Positions 1 to 5,699 of a stretch of 6,222 bases of DNA are shown here, in pieces (the first letter of the stretch is position 1; each line of letters opens with the position of its first letter). Made by a program: the position numbers and the translations under genes. Origin of the DNA: Roseovarius sp. (lineage in GTDB: Bacteria > Pseudomonadota > Alphaproteobacteria > Rhodobacterales > Rhodobacteraceae); the NCBI GenBank assembly GCA_023260815.1, contig JALQUE010000283.1:1-6222 (forward strand), written 5' to 3'. A model generated the notes under the pieces. It was given only the letters and a program-made list of their open reading frames with translations. It did not search any database and had not been told where the DNA came from.

Positions 1-102
1 GCCGACATAGCCGCCCGAGAACACCTCCCAGCCGGCATGGAACAGCACCACCGGCACCACCGCCACGGTGCGCAGCCCGTCGATCTCAGCTCTGTATTTC
101 AT
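1..102 (-). CDS. Acyltransferase-3 (OafA/YrhL-like) family protein, N-terminal fragment
   Basis: Only the first 34 residues are in the window; the gene runs off the left edge. Read on the minus strand from the ATG at 102, the product starts MKYRAEIDGLRTVAV and continues into a hydrophobic stretch with FHAG. This is the characteristic start of the acyltransferase-3 family of multi-pass inner-membrane proteins. Arg4, the IDGLR block (residues 7-11) and His22 fall where the family keeps its conserved first-helix residues. Members transfer acetyl or other acyl groups to extracytoplasmic sugars such as O-antigen or exopolysaccharide; which substrate applies here cannot be told. A possible ribosome binding site, GGGAG at 117-121, lies 14 bases from the ATG, which is longer than usual. 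The gene follows the ALDH in the same direction after 159 bases, with a hairpin between them, so it may have its own promoter. Family assignment is firm; function is inferred. Confidence 0.85.
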   Translation of the reverse strand, partial: MKYRAEIDGLRTVAVVPVVLFHAGWEVFSGGYVG

Positions 103-261
103 GGCGCGCCGCGACGCTCCCGTTTGATATGTCACTTCCCCTCATTAGCCACGTGAGGGCAGCATGCAAGCCGGGTGAGAGCGAAAAAACGCCGCTGTGA
201 CGCAGGTGTGACCGCGCGCGGGGCCTTTTCGGCGGACCCGCGCGCAGATCGGTGTCTTTGG
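103..261 (-). promoter_or_regulatory. Gap upstream of the acyltransferase gene; candidate promoter and operator-like repeats
   Basis: No gene is seen here. On the minus strand a weak sigma-70-like pair, TTGCAT (169-164) and TAATGA (147-142), is separated by 16 bases and points at the acyltransferase start. Overlapping it is a 6-base inverted repeat, CCCTCA (139-144) and TGAGGG (154-159), which includes the palindrome CACGTG (150-155). Further upstream, TGTGAC occurs twice, at 196-201 and 207-212, spaced 11 bases apart, or about one helical turn. These could be regulator sites, but each is short enough to occur by chance. Confidence 0.2.
214..245 (-). terminator. GC-rich hairpin after the aldehyde dehydrogenase gene, possible terminator
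   Basis: A perfect 9-base inverted repeat (GCGCGCGGG at 214-222 and CCCGCGCGC at 237-245) encloses a 14-base loop, in which GCC and GGC can add three more pairs around GAAAA. It starts 16 bases past the ALDH stop codon on the minus strand, the expected place for transcription termination. No U-tract follows directly; the nearest T6 on the minus strand is at 190-185, 23 bases beyond the stem. It is therefore not a canonical intrinsic terminator. It could instead be a 3'-end stabilising hairpin or a weak terminator. Confidence 0.4.
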
Positions 262-1704
262 TCAGGCGCCTTCGGTCCAGCCGGAGACGGCCTTGACCTC
301 GAGGAAGTCCTCGATGCCCCATTTGCCACCCTCGCGGCCATTGCCGGACTGTTTCATGCCACCGAAGGGCGAGCCGAGGCCGCGGCTTTGGCCATTCATC
401 TCGACCATGCCCGAGCGCAGGGCCAGCGCGCAGCGATTGGCGCGGGCGGGGTCCTGCGTCTGGACATAATTGGTCAGACCGTAGGGCGTGTCATTGGCGA
501 TGGTGAGCGCCTCTTCCTCGGTGTCGAAGGCCATGATCGACAGGACGGGGCCGAAGATTTCCTCGCGGGCGATGGTCATGTCGTTGGTCACATCCGCAAA
601 GACCGTGGGGCGCACATAGAACCCGCGATTGAGCCCATCGGGACGACCGACACCGCCCGCGATCAGGCGCGCGCCTTCGTCGATGCCCTTCTGGATCAGG
701 TCCTGGATCTTGTTGAACTGCACCTCGTTGACCACGGGGCCCATGTGGCGGCCCGCGTCATGCCCCGAGCCGACCTGAACGGACTTGGCCACTTCGGCCG
801 CGGTTTCAACGGCCTGATCGTAGATGTCACGTTGAACGAGCATGCGGGTCGGGGCGTTGCAGGACTGACCGGTATTGTTCATGCAGTGCAGCACACCGCG
901 CTTGACGGCCTGGTCGTCGGCATCCGCGAAGATCAGGTTCGCGCCCTTGCCGCCCAATTCCAGACTGACCCGCTTGAGCGTATCTGCGGCGGCCTTGGAG
1001 ATCAGCTTGCCGGCGCGCGAGGAACCCGTGAAGCTGACCATGTCGACATGGTCGTGGGTGGACAATTGCGTGCCCACGCCCGCGCCGTCGCCGTTCACGA
1101 GGTTGAACACGCCCTTGGGAAAGCCGGCCTCGTGCATCATGTCTGCAAAGAGCATGGCCGAAAGCGGCGATTCCTCGGACGGTTTGAGGACCATCGTGCA
1201 GCCTGCGATGGCGCCCGCGATCACCTTGAGCGTGACCTGGTTCATCGGCCAGTTCCAGGGCGTGATCATCGCCACGACGCCAATCGGTTCATGCACGATG
1301 CGGTCGTTGGGGGCATGATCGCCAAGCGGTTCGATGAATTCGAAATCCTTCGCCACCGTCAGGAACGCCTTGATATGCCCCAGACCTGCGCCGGCCTGTT
1401 GCTGACGGGCCATGTCGATGGGCGCGCCCATTTCCATGCTGATGGCCTGGGCCATCTCTTCGGAGCGGGCTTTGTAGACGTCATAGAGCTTTTCGACCAG
1501 GGCCAGTCTGTCGGCCTTGGTGGTGCGGCGCCATGCGGGAAAGGCCGCATGAGCAGCGGCGACGGCCGCGTCGGTATCGGCCTGGCCGCCAAGCGAGATC
1601 ACCGCGCAGGGATCTTCGGTGGAGGGGTCGATCACATGGTAATCGGTCCCGGCGCGCGGGTCGACCCAGGCACCATCGATGTAGAATTGCCGTTTCTCGA
1701 TCAT
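262..1704 (-). CDS. NAD(P)-dependent aldehyde dehydrogenase, complete
   Basis: This 480-residue protein is the normal length for the ALDH superfamily, whose members oxidise aldehydes to carboxylic acids with NAD(P)+ in the cytoplasm. The catalytic set is intact: Asn151 in the TPWNWP block, Lys174 in LKPSE for cofactor binding, FTGS (residues 225-228) in the Rossmann region, general base Glu249 in LELGGK, nucleophile Cys282 in GQSCNAPTR, and Glu382 in EEIFGP. The C-terminal PFGGMKQSGNGRE block is also typical. The NTGQSCNAPTRMLV wording recalls the CddD/SSP0762-like branch, which acts on medium-chain or hydroxy-acid-derived aldehydes, but I cannot fix the substrate from sequence alone. The start is well supported: AAGGAGGT lies 6 bases upstream. 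The gene diverges from the rfb operon and is followed by a GC-rich hairpin. It probably has no direct role in rhamnose synthesis. Confidence 0.95.
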   Translation of the reverse strand: MIEKRQFYIDGAWVDPRAGTDYHVIDPSTEDPCAVISLGGQADTDAAVAAAHAAFPAWRRTTKADRLALVEKLYDVYKARSEEMAQAISMEMGAPIDMARQQQAGAGLGHIKAFLTVAKDFEFIEPLGDHAPNDRIVHEPIGVVAMITPWNWPMNQVTLKVIAGAIAGCTMVLKPSEESPLSAMLFADMMHEAGFPKGVFNLVNGDGAGVGTQLSTHDHVDMVSFTGSSRAGKLISKAAADTLKRVSLELGGKGANLIFADADDQAVKRGVLHCMNNTGQSCNAPTRMLVQRDIYDQAVETAAEVAKSVQVGSGHDAGRHMGPVVNEVQFNKIQDLIQKGIDEGARLIAGGVGRPDGLNRGFYVRPTVFADVTNDMTIAREEIFGPVLSIMAFDTEEEALTIANDTPYGLTNYVQTQDPARANRCALALRSGMVEMNGQSRGLGSPFGGMKQSGNGREGGKWGIEDFLEVKAVSGWTEGA

Positions 1705-1710
1705 TGGTTG

Positions 1711-1718
1711 ACCTCCTT
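1711..1718 (-). promoter_or_regulatory. Strong ribosome binding site of the aldehyde dehydrogenase gene
   Basis: On the minus strand AAGGAGGT, a full match to the anti-Shine-Dalgarno core, ends 6 bases before the ATG at 1704-1702. This fixes the ALDH start and suggests efficient translation. Confidence 0.85.
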
Positions 1719-1786
1719 CAGTTCGAAGGCACCTTGTCAGGCGGATGCAGTGATCGCAAGCCGGGATGGGCGGCGGATCGATGGAG

Positions 1787-1796
1787 TTTGATCAAA
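1787..1796. promoter_or_regulatory. TTTGATCAAA palindrome, candidate operator of the ALDH gene
   Basis: This is a perfect 10-base palindrome in the AT-rich stretch upstream of the ALDH gene, a position where a repressor or activator could act. It is not an FNR/CRP box, because the TTGAT and ATCAA halves overlap rather than being separated by four bases. No regulator gene is in the window, so the role is a guess. Confidence 0.2.
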
Positions 1797-2127
1797 TTGT
1801 GATTGGGATTGGAGTTGTGGGTGAAAAAGCAATGATTTTTGTGCTGTGGCTTATATCCAGTGTCCCGTCCTGTTGGTCGCGACAGCTCAGGCTTGGGCCT
1901 TATTTTGAATGATTTGAATTGAAGAGAGCAGACCAAACCGCGAACGCAAAGTACGAAGAGTGTTCATCAAAGACGAATTGAGAGGACTGCTGGTTCCAAC
2001 GAAGGGTTTGAGATCATCGTCAAAAACGAGCTTAAGGGAAATGGGTCCCATAAGATGGCCCGGCCGAGACGTTCTGCAACCGGCCCCGGAAGATGTTCGT
2101 TAAGGATTGACGGCGACTCGGCCCAAA

Positions 2128-2214
2128 GCACTGGTTAACAGGGCAAAACCCGGTTCGGTATCCTGGCGGCATTGCGTCGGTATGACAGCGGTAAAGCCAC
2201 CCTGTTAACAGTGC
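2128..2214. repeat. 87-base element bounded by an inverted repeat, upstream of rfbC
   Basis: The left arm GCACTGGTTAACAGGG (2128-2143) and the right arm CCCTGTTAACAGTGC (2200-2214) are reverse complements except for one extra G in the left arm; the innermost 10 bases match perfectly. The arms enclose 56 bases and the two GTTAAC cores lie 66 bases apart. Inside, TCGGTAT occurs twice (2155-2161 and 2177-2183) with 22-base spacing, or about two helical turns. The right arm also contains the perfect palindrome CTGTTAACAG (2202-2211). It might be a pair of operators for a looping regulator of the rhamnose operon, a long-loop RNA stem in the leader, or a very small mobile-element remnant. No transposase and no flanking target duplication are visible. 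The repeat itself is certain; its meaning is not. Confidence 0.65.
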
Positions 2215-2228
2215 GTTCGCGCGAATGC
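2213..2228. promoter_or_regulatory. Near-perfect 16-base palindrome upstream of rfbC
   Basis: The palindrome TTCGCGCGAA (2216-2225) extends to 16 bases with one mismatched pair. It directly abuts the right arm of the GTTAAC inverted repeat and lies about 65 bases before the rfbC start, where an operator would be plausible. Short GC palindromes of this kind also arise by chance in such DNA. Confidence 0.25.
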
Positions 2229-2278
2229 CGGTGACATCCCAACCGCTGCTTGGTACAGGAAGCAAGCGGCGGTTTTAT

Positions 2279-2285
2279 AGGGGAG
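2279..2285 (+). promoter_or_regulatory. Ribosome binding site that selects the TTG start of rfbC
   Basis: AGGGGAG ends 8 bases before the TTG at 2294. It is the best Shine-Dalgarno match near the beginning of this reading frame and falls inside the longer frame that opens at the ATG at 2225. This supports the downstream TTG as the real start. Confidence 0.7.
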
Positions 2286-2293
2286 CCAGCGTT

Positions 2294-2860
2294 TTGAAGG
2301 TCACGGAAACCAAACTGCCCGGCGTGCTGCTGTTGGAGCCGCGCCGGTTCGGTGATGAACGAGGATTCTTTGCCGAAAGCTGGAACCGGAAAACATTTCT
2401 GGATCTTGGAATTGATATTGATTTCGTACAGGACAACCACTCGGTCTCGGCTGCGGTGGGCACGGTGCGCGGGCTGCATTTTCAGGCACCGCCCCATGCA
2501 CAGGACAAGCTGGTGCGCTGCGGGCGCGGGCGGTTTGTGGATGTGGCGGTGGATGCGCGCAAGGGAAGCCCCACCTATGGCCAATGGGTCGCTTGCGAAC
2601 TGAGCTTTGAGAACGGTCTTCAGCTTTTGGTGCCCAAGGGGTTCCTCCACGGCTTTGTCACCTGCGCGCCGGATACCGAGATCATCTACAAATGCTCGGA
2701 TTATTATGCGCCCGCGTGTGATGGGGCGGTGCGGTTCGACGATCCCGATCTGGGCATCGACTGGGGGCTGGACGGCGCACCTGTCTTGTCCGAAAAGGAC
2801 GCCAACGCGCAATCCTTCGCGGCGTTCGACAGCCCATTCACCTACGGAGAGACGGCATGA
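2294..2860 (+). CDS. rfbC: dTDP-4-dehydrorhamnose 3,5-epimerase (RmlC)
   Basis: This enzyme converts dTDP-4-keto-6-deoxy-D-glucose to dTDP-4-keto-L-rhamnose by double epimerisation, the third step of dTDP-L-rhamnose synthesis. With the TTG start the protein is 188 residues, the usual RmlC size. It opens MKVTETKLPGV, as family members do, followed by the FGDERGFF block (residues 19-26) of the cupin fold. Catalytic candidates are in place: Arg59 and His62 in VRGLHFQ, His119 in GFLHGF, Tyr132 in EIIYKCSDYY, and Asp169 in SEKDA. The in-frame ATG at 2225 would add 23 residues (MPVTSQPLLGTGSKRRFYRG and three more) with no family counterpart, and the ribosome binding site favours 2294. It is the first gene of the operon; its TGA overlaps the rfbB ATG by the 4 bases ATGA. 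Confidence 0.95.
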   Translation: MKVTETKLPGVLLLEPRRFGDERGFFAESWNRKTFLDLGIDIDFVQDNHSVSAAVGTVRGLHFQAPPHAQDKLVRCGRGRFVDVAVDARKGSPTYGQWVACELSFENGLQLLVPKGFLHGFVTCAPDTEIIYKCSDYYAPACDGAVRFDDPDLGIDWGLDGAPVLSEKDANAQSFAAFDSPFTYGETA

Positions 2861-3897
2861 AGATACTCGTGACAGGCGGCGCCGGGTTCATCGGCTCGGC
2901 GGTGGTGCGTCTGGCCATTGCACGCGGCCATGAGGTGGTGAACCTTGACGCGCTCACCTATGCGGGCCGGCTTGAGAATGTTGCAAGCGTCGCTGAAAAT
3001 CCGCGCTACAGCTTTGTGCAGGTCGATATCCGCGACCGCGGCGCGCTGGACCGGGTGTTTGCGCAGCATGCCCCCGAAGCGGTGATGCATCTGGCGGCGG
3101 AATCGCATGTCGATCGGTCGATCGACGGGCCGGGCGACTTCATCGAGACGAATATCATCGGTACCTACAACATGCTGGAGGCCGCCCGCGCCCATTGGGT
3201 GGGTGCAGGCCGGCCCGACAGCTTTCGGTTTCACCATATCTCGACCGACGAGGTCTATGGCTCGCTTGGTGACACGGGGCTGTTCACCGAAGAGACGCCC
3301 TATGACCCGCGCAGTCCCTATTCCGCCTCGAAAGCGTCTTCGGACCATCTGGTGCGGGCATGGTTCCATACCTATGGTCTGCCCGTGGTGCTGACCAATT
3401 GTTCGAACAATTACGGCGCGTTCCATTTTCCCGAAAAGCTGATCCCGAAGGTGATCCTGAACGCGCTGCACGGGCGCGAGATTCCGGTTTACGGCCAAGG
3501 ACTGAATGTGCGCGACTGGCTTTATGTGGACGATCACGCCGATGCGCTGCTGCTGGCGATGGAAAAGGGCGAGCCTGGACGCAGTTATAACGTGGGTGGC
3601 CATAACGAGCGGCGCAATATCGATCTGGTGCATGCGATCTGCGATATTCTGGACGACAAACGCCCGCGCGCGACCGGCAGTTATCGCGACCTGATCCGAT
3701 TTGTCGATGATCGTCCCGGCCACGACGCACGCTATGCGATCGACCCTGACAGGATCATGGCCGAGCTGGGGTGGACACCGTCGGTGACGGTGGAACAGGG
3801 TCTGGAAAAGACCGTGCAATGGTATCTGGACACCCCCGATTGGTGGCAACCCCTGCTGGAGATGGACGGGGTCGGCACACGGGTGGGCACGGGATGA
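2857..3897 (+). CDS. rfbB: dTDP-glucose 4,6-dehydratase (RmlB)
   Basis: This extended short-chain dehydrogenase removes water from dTDP-D-glucose to give dTDP-4-keto-6-deoxy-D-glucose, using a tightly bound NAD+. It has 346 residues, the usual length. The Rossmann motif GGAGFIG is at residues 7-13, and AAESHVDRS is at 80-88. The active-site STDEVYG block (129-135) contains Thr130, Asp131 and Glu132, which carry out the dehydration. The catalytic pair Tyr155 and Lys159 lies in PYSASK, and NNYG (184-187) and RDWLYVDDH (219-227) are also typical. GGAGA at 2846-2850 lies 6 bases before the ATG, inside the end of rfbC. Both ends overlap the neighbouring genes by ATGA, which points to one transcript with coupled translation. 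No key residue is missing. Confidence 0.97.
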   Translation: MKILVTGGAGFIGSAVVRLAIARGHEVVNLDALTYAGRLENVASVAENPRYSFVQVDIRDRGALDRVFAQHAPEAVMHLAAESHVDRSIDGPGDFIETNIIGTYNMLEAARAHWVGAGRPDSFRFHHISTDEVYGSLGDTGLFTEETPYDPRSPYSASKASSDHLVRAWFHTYGLPVVLTNCSNNYGAFHFPEKLIPKVILNALHGREIPVYGQGLNVRDWLYVDDHADALLLAMEKGEPGRSYNVGGHNERRNIDLVHAICDILDDKRPRATGSYRDLIRFVDDRPGHDARYAIDPDRIMAELGWTPSVTVEQGLEKTVQWYLDTPDWWQPLLEMDGVGTRVGTG

Positions 3898-4751
3898 CCC
3901 TGCTTGTCTTCGGCAGGACGGGCCAGGTGGCCACGGAACTGGCCCTGCGCGCGCCGGAGGCGGTGTTTCTGGGACGGGGGGCCGCCGATCTGAGCCAGCC
4001 GGAGGCGTGTGCGGCGGCCATCGCGGCGCATGAGCCATCGGCGGTGATCAATGCCGCCGCCTATACCGCCGTTGACCGTGCCGAAGACGAAGAGACGTTG
4101 GCGCATGTCATCAACGCCGAGGCGCCGGGCGCCATGGCGCGGGCCTGTGCGGCGGCCGGCATCCCGCTGATCCATATCTCGACCGATTATGTGTTCGACG
4201 GATCAGGTGAGGCGCCGCGCGCCACAACAGACCCTGTTGCACCGCAAAACGCCTATGGCCGCAGCAAACTTGCGGGCGAGGCGGCGATTGCGCAAGCCGG
4301 GGGGGCCTATGCGATCCTGCGCACCTCATGGGTGTTTTCGGCGCATGGGGCGAATTTCCTCAAGACCATGCTGCGCCTGTCGGAAAGCCGTGACGCCCTG
4401 AGCATCGTGGACGATCAGATCGGCGGGCCGACGCCCGCCGCCGATATCGCCGCTGCCTGCCTGACAATGGCCGAGCAGATGCGCGCCGATCCGGGCAAGA
4501 CCGGCATCTATCATTTCTCGGGCATGCCCGATGTCAGTTGGAAAGAGTTCGCGGAAACCATTTTCGAGATGGCGGGGCGCAAGGTTGCGGTGCGTGGTAT
4601 TCCGACCGCAGACTATCCGACACCTGCAGCGCGGCCATTGAACTCTCGACTGGATTGCGCTTTGACAGAGACTGTTTTCCGCATCTCGCGGCCTGACTGG
4701 CGCGAAGGTGTCGCAGCAGTTTTGAAAGATCTGGGAGTATCAGGCGCATGA
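3894..4751 (+). CDS. rfbD: dTDP-4-dehydrorhamnose reductase (RmlD)
   Basis: This enzyme performs the last step, NAD(P)H-dependent reduction of dTDP-4-keto-L-rhamnose to dTDP-L-rhamnose. The protein has 285 residues, normal for RmlD. Visible signatures are the nucleotide-binding GRTGQ (residues 7-11), NAAAYTAVDRAE (53-64), STDYVFDG (96-103), the catalytic Tyr121/Lys125 pair in YGRSK, and the C-terminal RPLNSRL (247-253). The frame is open back to an ATG at 3771, which would add 41 residues read out of frame through rfbB and unlike any RmlD. The ATG at 3894 begins MTLLVFGRTGQ, as the family does, and overlaps the rfbB stop by ATGA. No clear ribosome binding site precedes it, so translation probably depends on coupling to rfbB. 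Confidence 0.96.
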   Translation: MTLLVFGRTGQVATELALRAPEAVFLGRGAADLSQPEACAAAIAAHEPSAVINAAAYTAVDRAEDEETLAHVINAEAPGAMARACAAAGIPLIHISTDYVFDGSGEAPRATTDPVAPQNAYGRSKLAGEAAIAQAGGAYAILRTSWVFSAHGANFLKTMLRLSESRDALSIVDDQIGGPTPAADIAAACLTMAEQMRADPGKTGIYHFSGMPDVSWKEFAETIFEMAGRKVAVRGIPTADYPTPAARPLNSRLDCALTETVFRISRPDWREGVAAVLKDLGVSGA

Positions 4752-5620
4752 CGCAGCGAAAAGGCATCATTCTTGCCGGCGGGTCCGGCACACGGCTTTA
4801 TCCGATCACCATGGGTGTGTCGAAGCAGCTTTTGCCGATCTATGACAAGCCGATGATCTATTACCCGCTGTCGGTGCTGATGCTGGCGGGGATTCGCGAG
4901 ATCGCGATGATCACCACGCCGCACGATCAGGAGCAATTCCAGCGCGTGCTGGGCGATGGCAGCCAATGGGGGCTGTCGCTGACCTATATCGTGCAGGCGT
5001 CGCCCGATGGGCTGGCGCAAGCCTATATTCTGGCGGATGCGTTCCTGAATGGGGCGCCATCGGCGATGGTGTTGGGGGACAACATCTTTTTCGGGCATGG
5101 CCTGCCGAATATCCTGAGCGAAGCCGACAAGCAGACGGTGGGCGGCACGGTGTTCGGCTATCACGTGGCCGATCCCGAACGCTATGGCGTGGTCAGTTTC
5201 GACGCCGAGGGGCGCGCGCAACAGATCATCGAGAAGCCCGAGGTGCCGCCGTCGAACTATGCGGTGACGGGGCTGTATTTTCTGGATGGGGACGCGCCCA
5301 AGATGGCGCGCGAGGTGCAGCCGTCGGAGCGCGGGGAGCTTGAGATCACCACCTTGCTCGAGATGTATCTGCATGCCGGCAAGCTTGAGGTGAAGCGCAT
5401 GGGGCGCGGTTATGCGTGGCTGGACACCGGCACCCATGCCAGCCTTCTGGACGCGGGCAATTTCGTGCGCACGCTGACCATGCGGCAAGGTCTGCAGACC
5501 GGCTGTCTGGACGAGATCGCGTATGACATGGGCTGGATCAGCCGCGAAGACCTCGAAAAGCGCGCAGCGATGTTCGCCAAGAACGACTACGGCAAATATT
5601 TGAAAGGCCGCCTGAAATAA
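4748..5620 (+). CDS. rfbA: Glucose-1-phosphate thymidylyltransferase (RmlA)
   Basis: This nucleotidyltransferase joins glucose-1-phosphate and dTTP to give dTDP-glucose and pyrophosphate. It is the entry step and usual control point of the pathway; in known RmlA enzymes dTDP-L-rhamnose inhibits it allosterically. It has 290 residues, typical of the family. The signature loop GGSGTRLYP is at residues 11-19, with Lys26 in VSKQLLP. LGDNIFFG contains the metal-binding Asp111, Glu162/Lys163 lie in IIEKPE, and LDTGTH carries the second metal ligand, Asp226. The start overlaps the rfbD stop by ATGA, and GGGAG at 4733-4737 lies 10 bases upstream. It is the last gene of the operon; the TAA stop lies in the loop of the terminator hairpin. 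Confidence 0.97.
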   Translation: MTQRKGIILAGGSGTRLYPITMGVSKQLLPIYDKPMIYYPLSVLMLAGIREIAMITTPHDQEQFQRVLGDGSQWGLSLTYIVQASPDGLAQAYILADAFLNGAPSAMVLGDNIFFGHGLPNILSEADKQTVGGTVFGYHVADPERYGVVSFDAEGRAQQIIEKPEVPPSNYAVTGLYFLDGDAPKMAREVQPSERGELEITTLLEMYLHAGKLEVKRMGRGYAWLDTGTHASLLDAGNFVRTLTMRQGLQTGCLDEIAYDMGWISREDLEKRAAMFAKNDYGKYLKGRLK

Positions 5621-5630
5621 GGCGGCCTTT
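5603..5630. terminator. Bidirectional hairpin terminator overlapping the end of rfbA
   Basis: AAAGGCCGCC (5603-5612) and GGCGGCCTTT (5621-5630) form a perfect 10-base-pair stem around an 8-base loop that contains the rfbA TAA stop. The A-flanked, T-ended stem works the same way on either strand. It can therefore end both the rfb operon and the convergent aminotransferase transcript, whose stop codon lies 69 bases beyond the stem. The U-run is only three bases long. Confidence 0.75.
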
Positions 5631-5699
5631 CGGTGGGGTTGCCAGGGATCTTGGCCGGAGTCTTGGCAAGGATCTTATCGGTGGTCGTATCGGAAACGC

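Larger units (their letters stand above)
1705..2293. other. 589-base divergent intergenic region without a recognisable gene
   Basis: The region separates the leftward ALDH gene from the rightward rfb operon and must carry promoters for both, though I cannot place either with confidence. The stretch 1781-1860 has 32 G/C in 80 bases (40%), against 53 in 80 (66%) for a sample inside rfbB (3181-3260). Structures seen are: the palindrome TTTGATCAAA (1787-1796), centred about 88 bases upstream of the ALDH start; a hairpin with one mismatch (1861-1867 with 1878-1884); a TTTGAAT direct repeat (1904-1910 and 1913-1919); ATGGGTCCCAT (2041-2051); and a bulged GC hairpin (2057-2063 with 2080-2085). A TTGACG resembling a -35 box lies at 2107-2112, but no good -10 box follows at 16-18 bases. 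The reading frames here give no protein I recognise. Further elements at 2128-2228 are listed separately. Confidence 0.6.

Noticed and set aside
175..1791. A 538-codon open frame on the plus strand, antisense to the aldehyde dehydrogenase
   Set aside because: It lies opposite a gene with all ALDH motifs and an ideal ribosome binding site. Its translation is rich in His, Asp, Gly, Arg and Ala with no recognisable domain, as expected from the complement of a high-GC gene with few stop codons.
1718..1936. A 72-codon minus-strand frame upstream of the ALDH gene
   Set aside because: It lies in the AT-rich promoter region, its translation has no recognisable family, and it would overlap the ALDH leader up to near its ribosome binding site.
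2164..2175. Sigma-54 promoter (TGGC...TTGC)
   Set aside because: Only 7 bases separate the GG and GC elements, whereas sigma-54 promoters need 10.
2128..2214. Integron attC site
   Set aside because: The size and inverted ends are suggestive, but the ends do not fit the RYYYAAC/GTTRRRY core pattern, and no inner L boxes, cassette or integrase are seen.
2032..2265. A 77-codon minus-strand frame in the gap before rfbC
   Set aside because: It crosses the inverted-repeat element, gives no recognisable protein and would extend towards the rfbC start region. A real gene is not supported.
2250..2279. Sigma-70 promoter TTGGTA / TTTTAT directly before rfbC
   Set aside because: Transcription would begin at or after the ribosome binding site at 2279-2285, so the message would lose the signal that best explains the start.
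2842..4038. A 398-codon open frame on the minus strand, antisense to rfbB and the start of rfbD
   Set aside because: It is a shadow frame opposite two fully conserved genes, with low-complexity composition and no family resemblance.
4613..5488. A 291-codon open frame on the minus strand, antisense to rfbA
   Set aside because: It is a shadow of rfbA rich in His, Arg and Gln, with no motif or ribosome binding site supporting it.
5645..5682. GATCTT/CTTGGC repeats in the rfbA-aminotransferase gap
   Set aside because: The units are short, degenerate and irregularly spaced; I see no tandem array or conserved unit.
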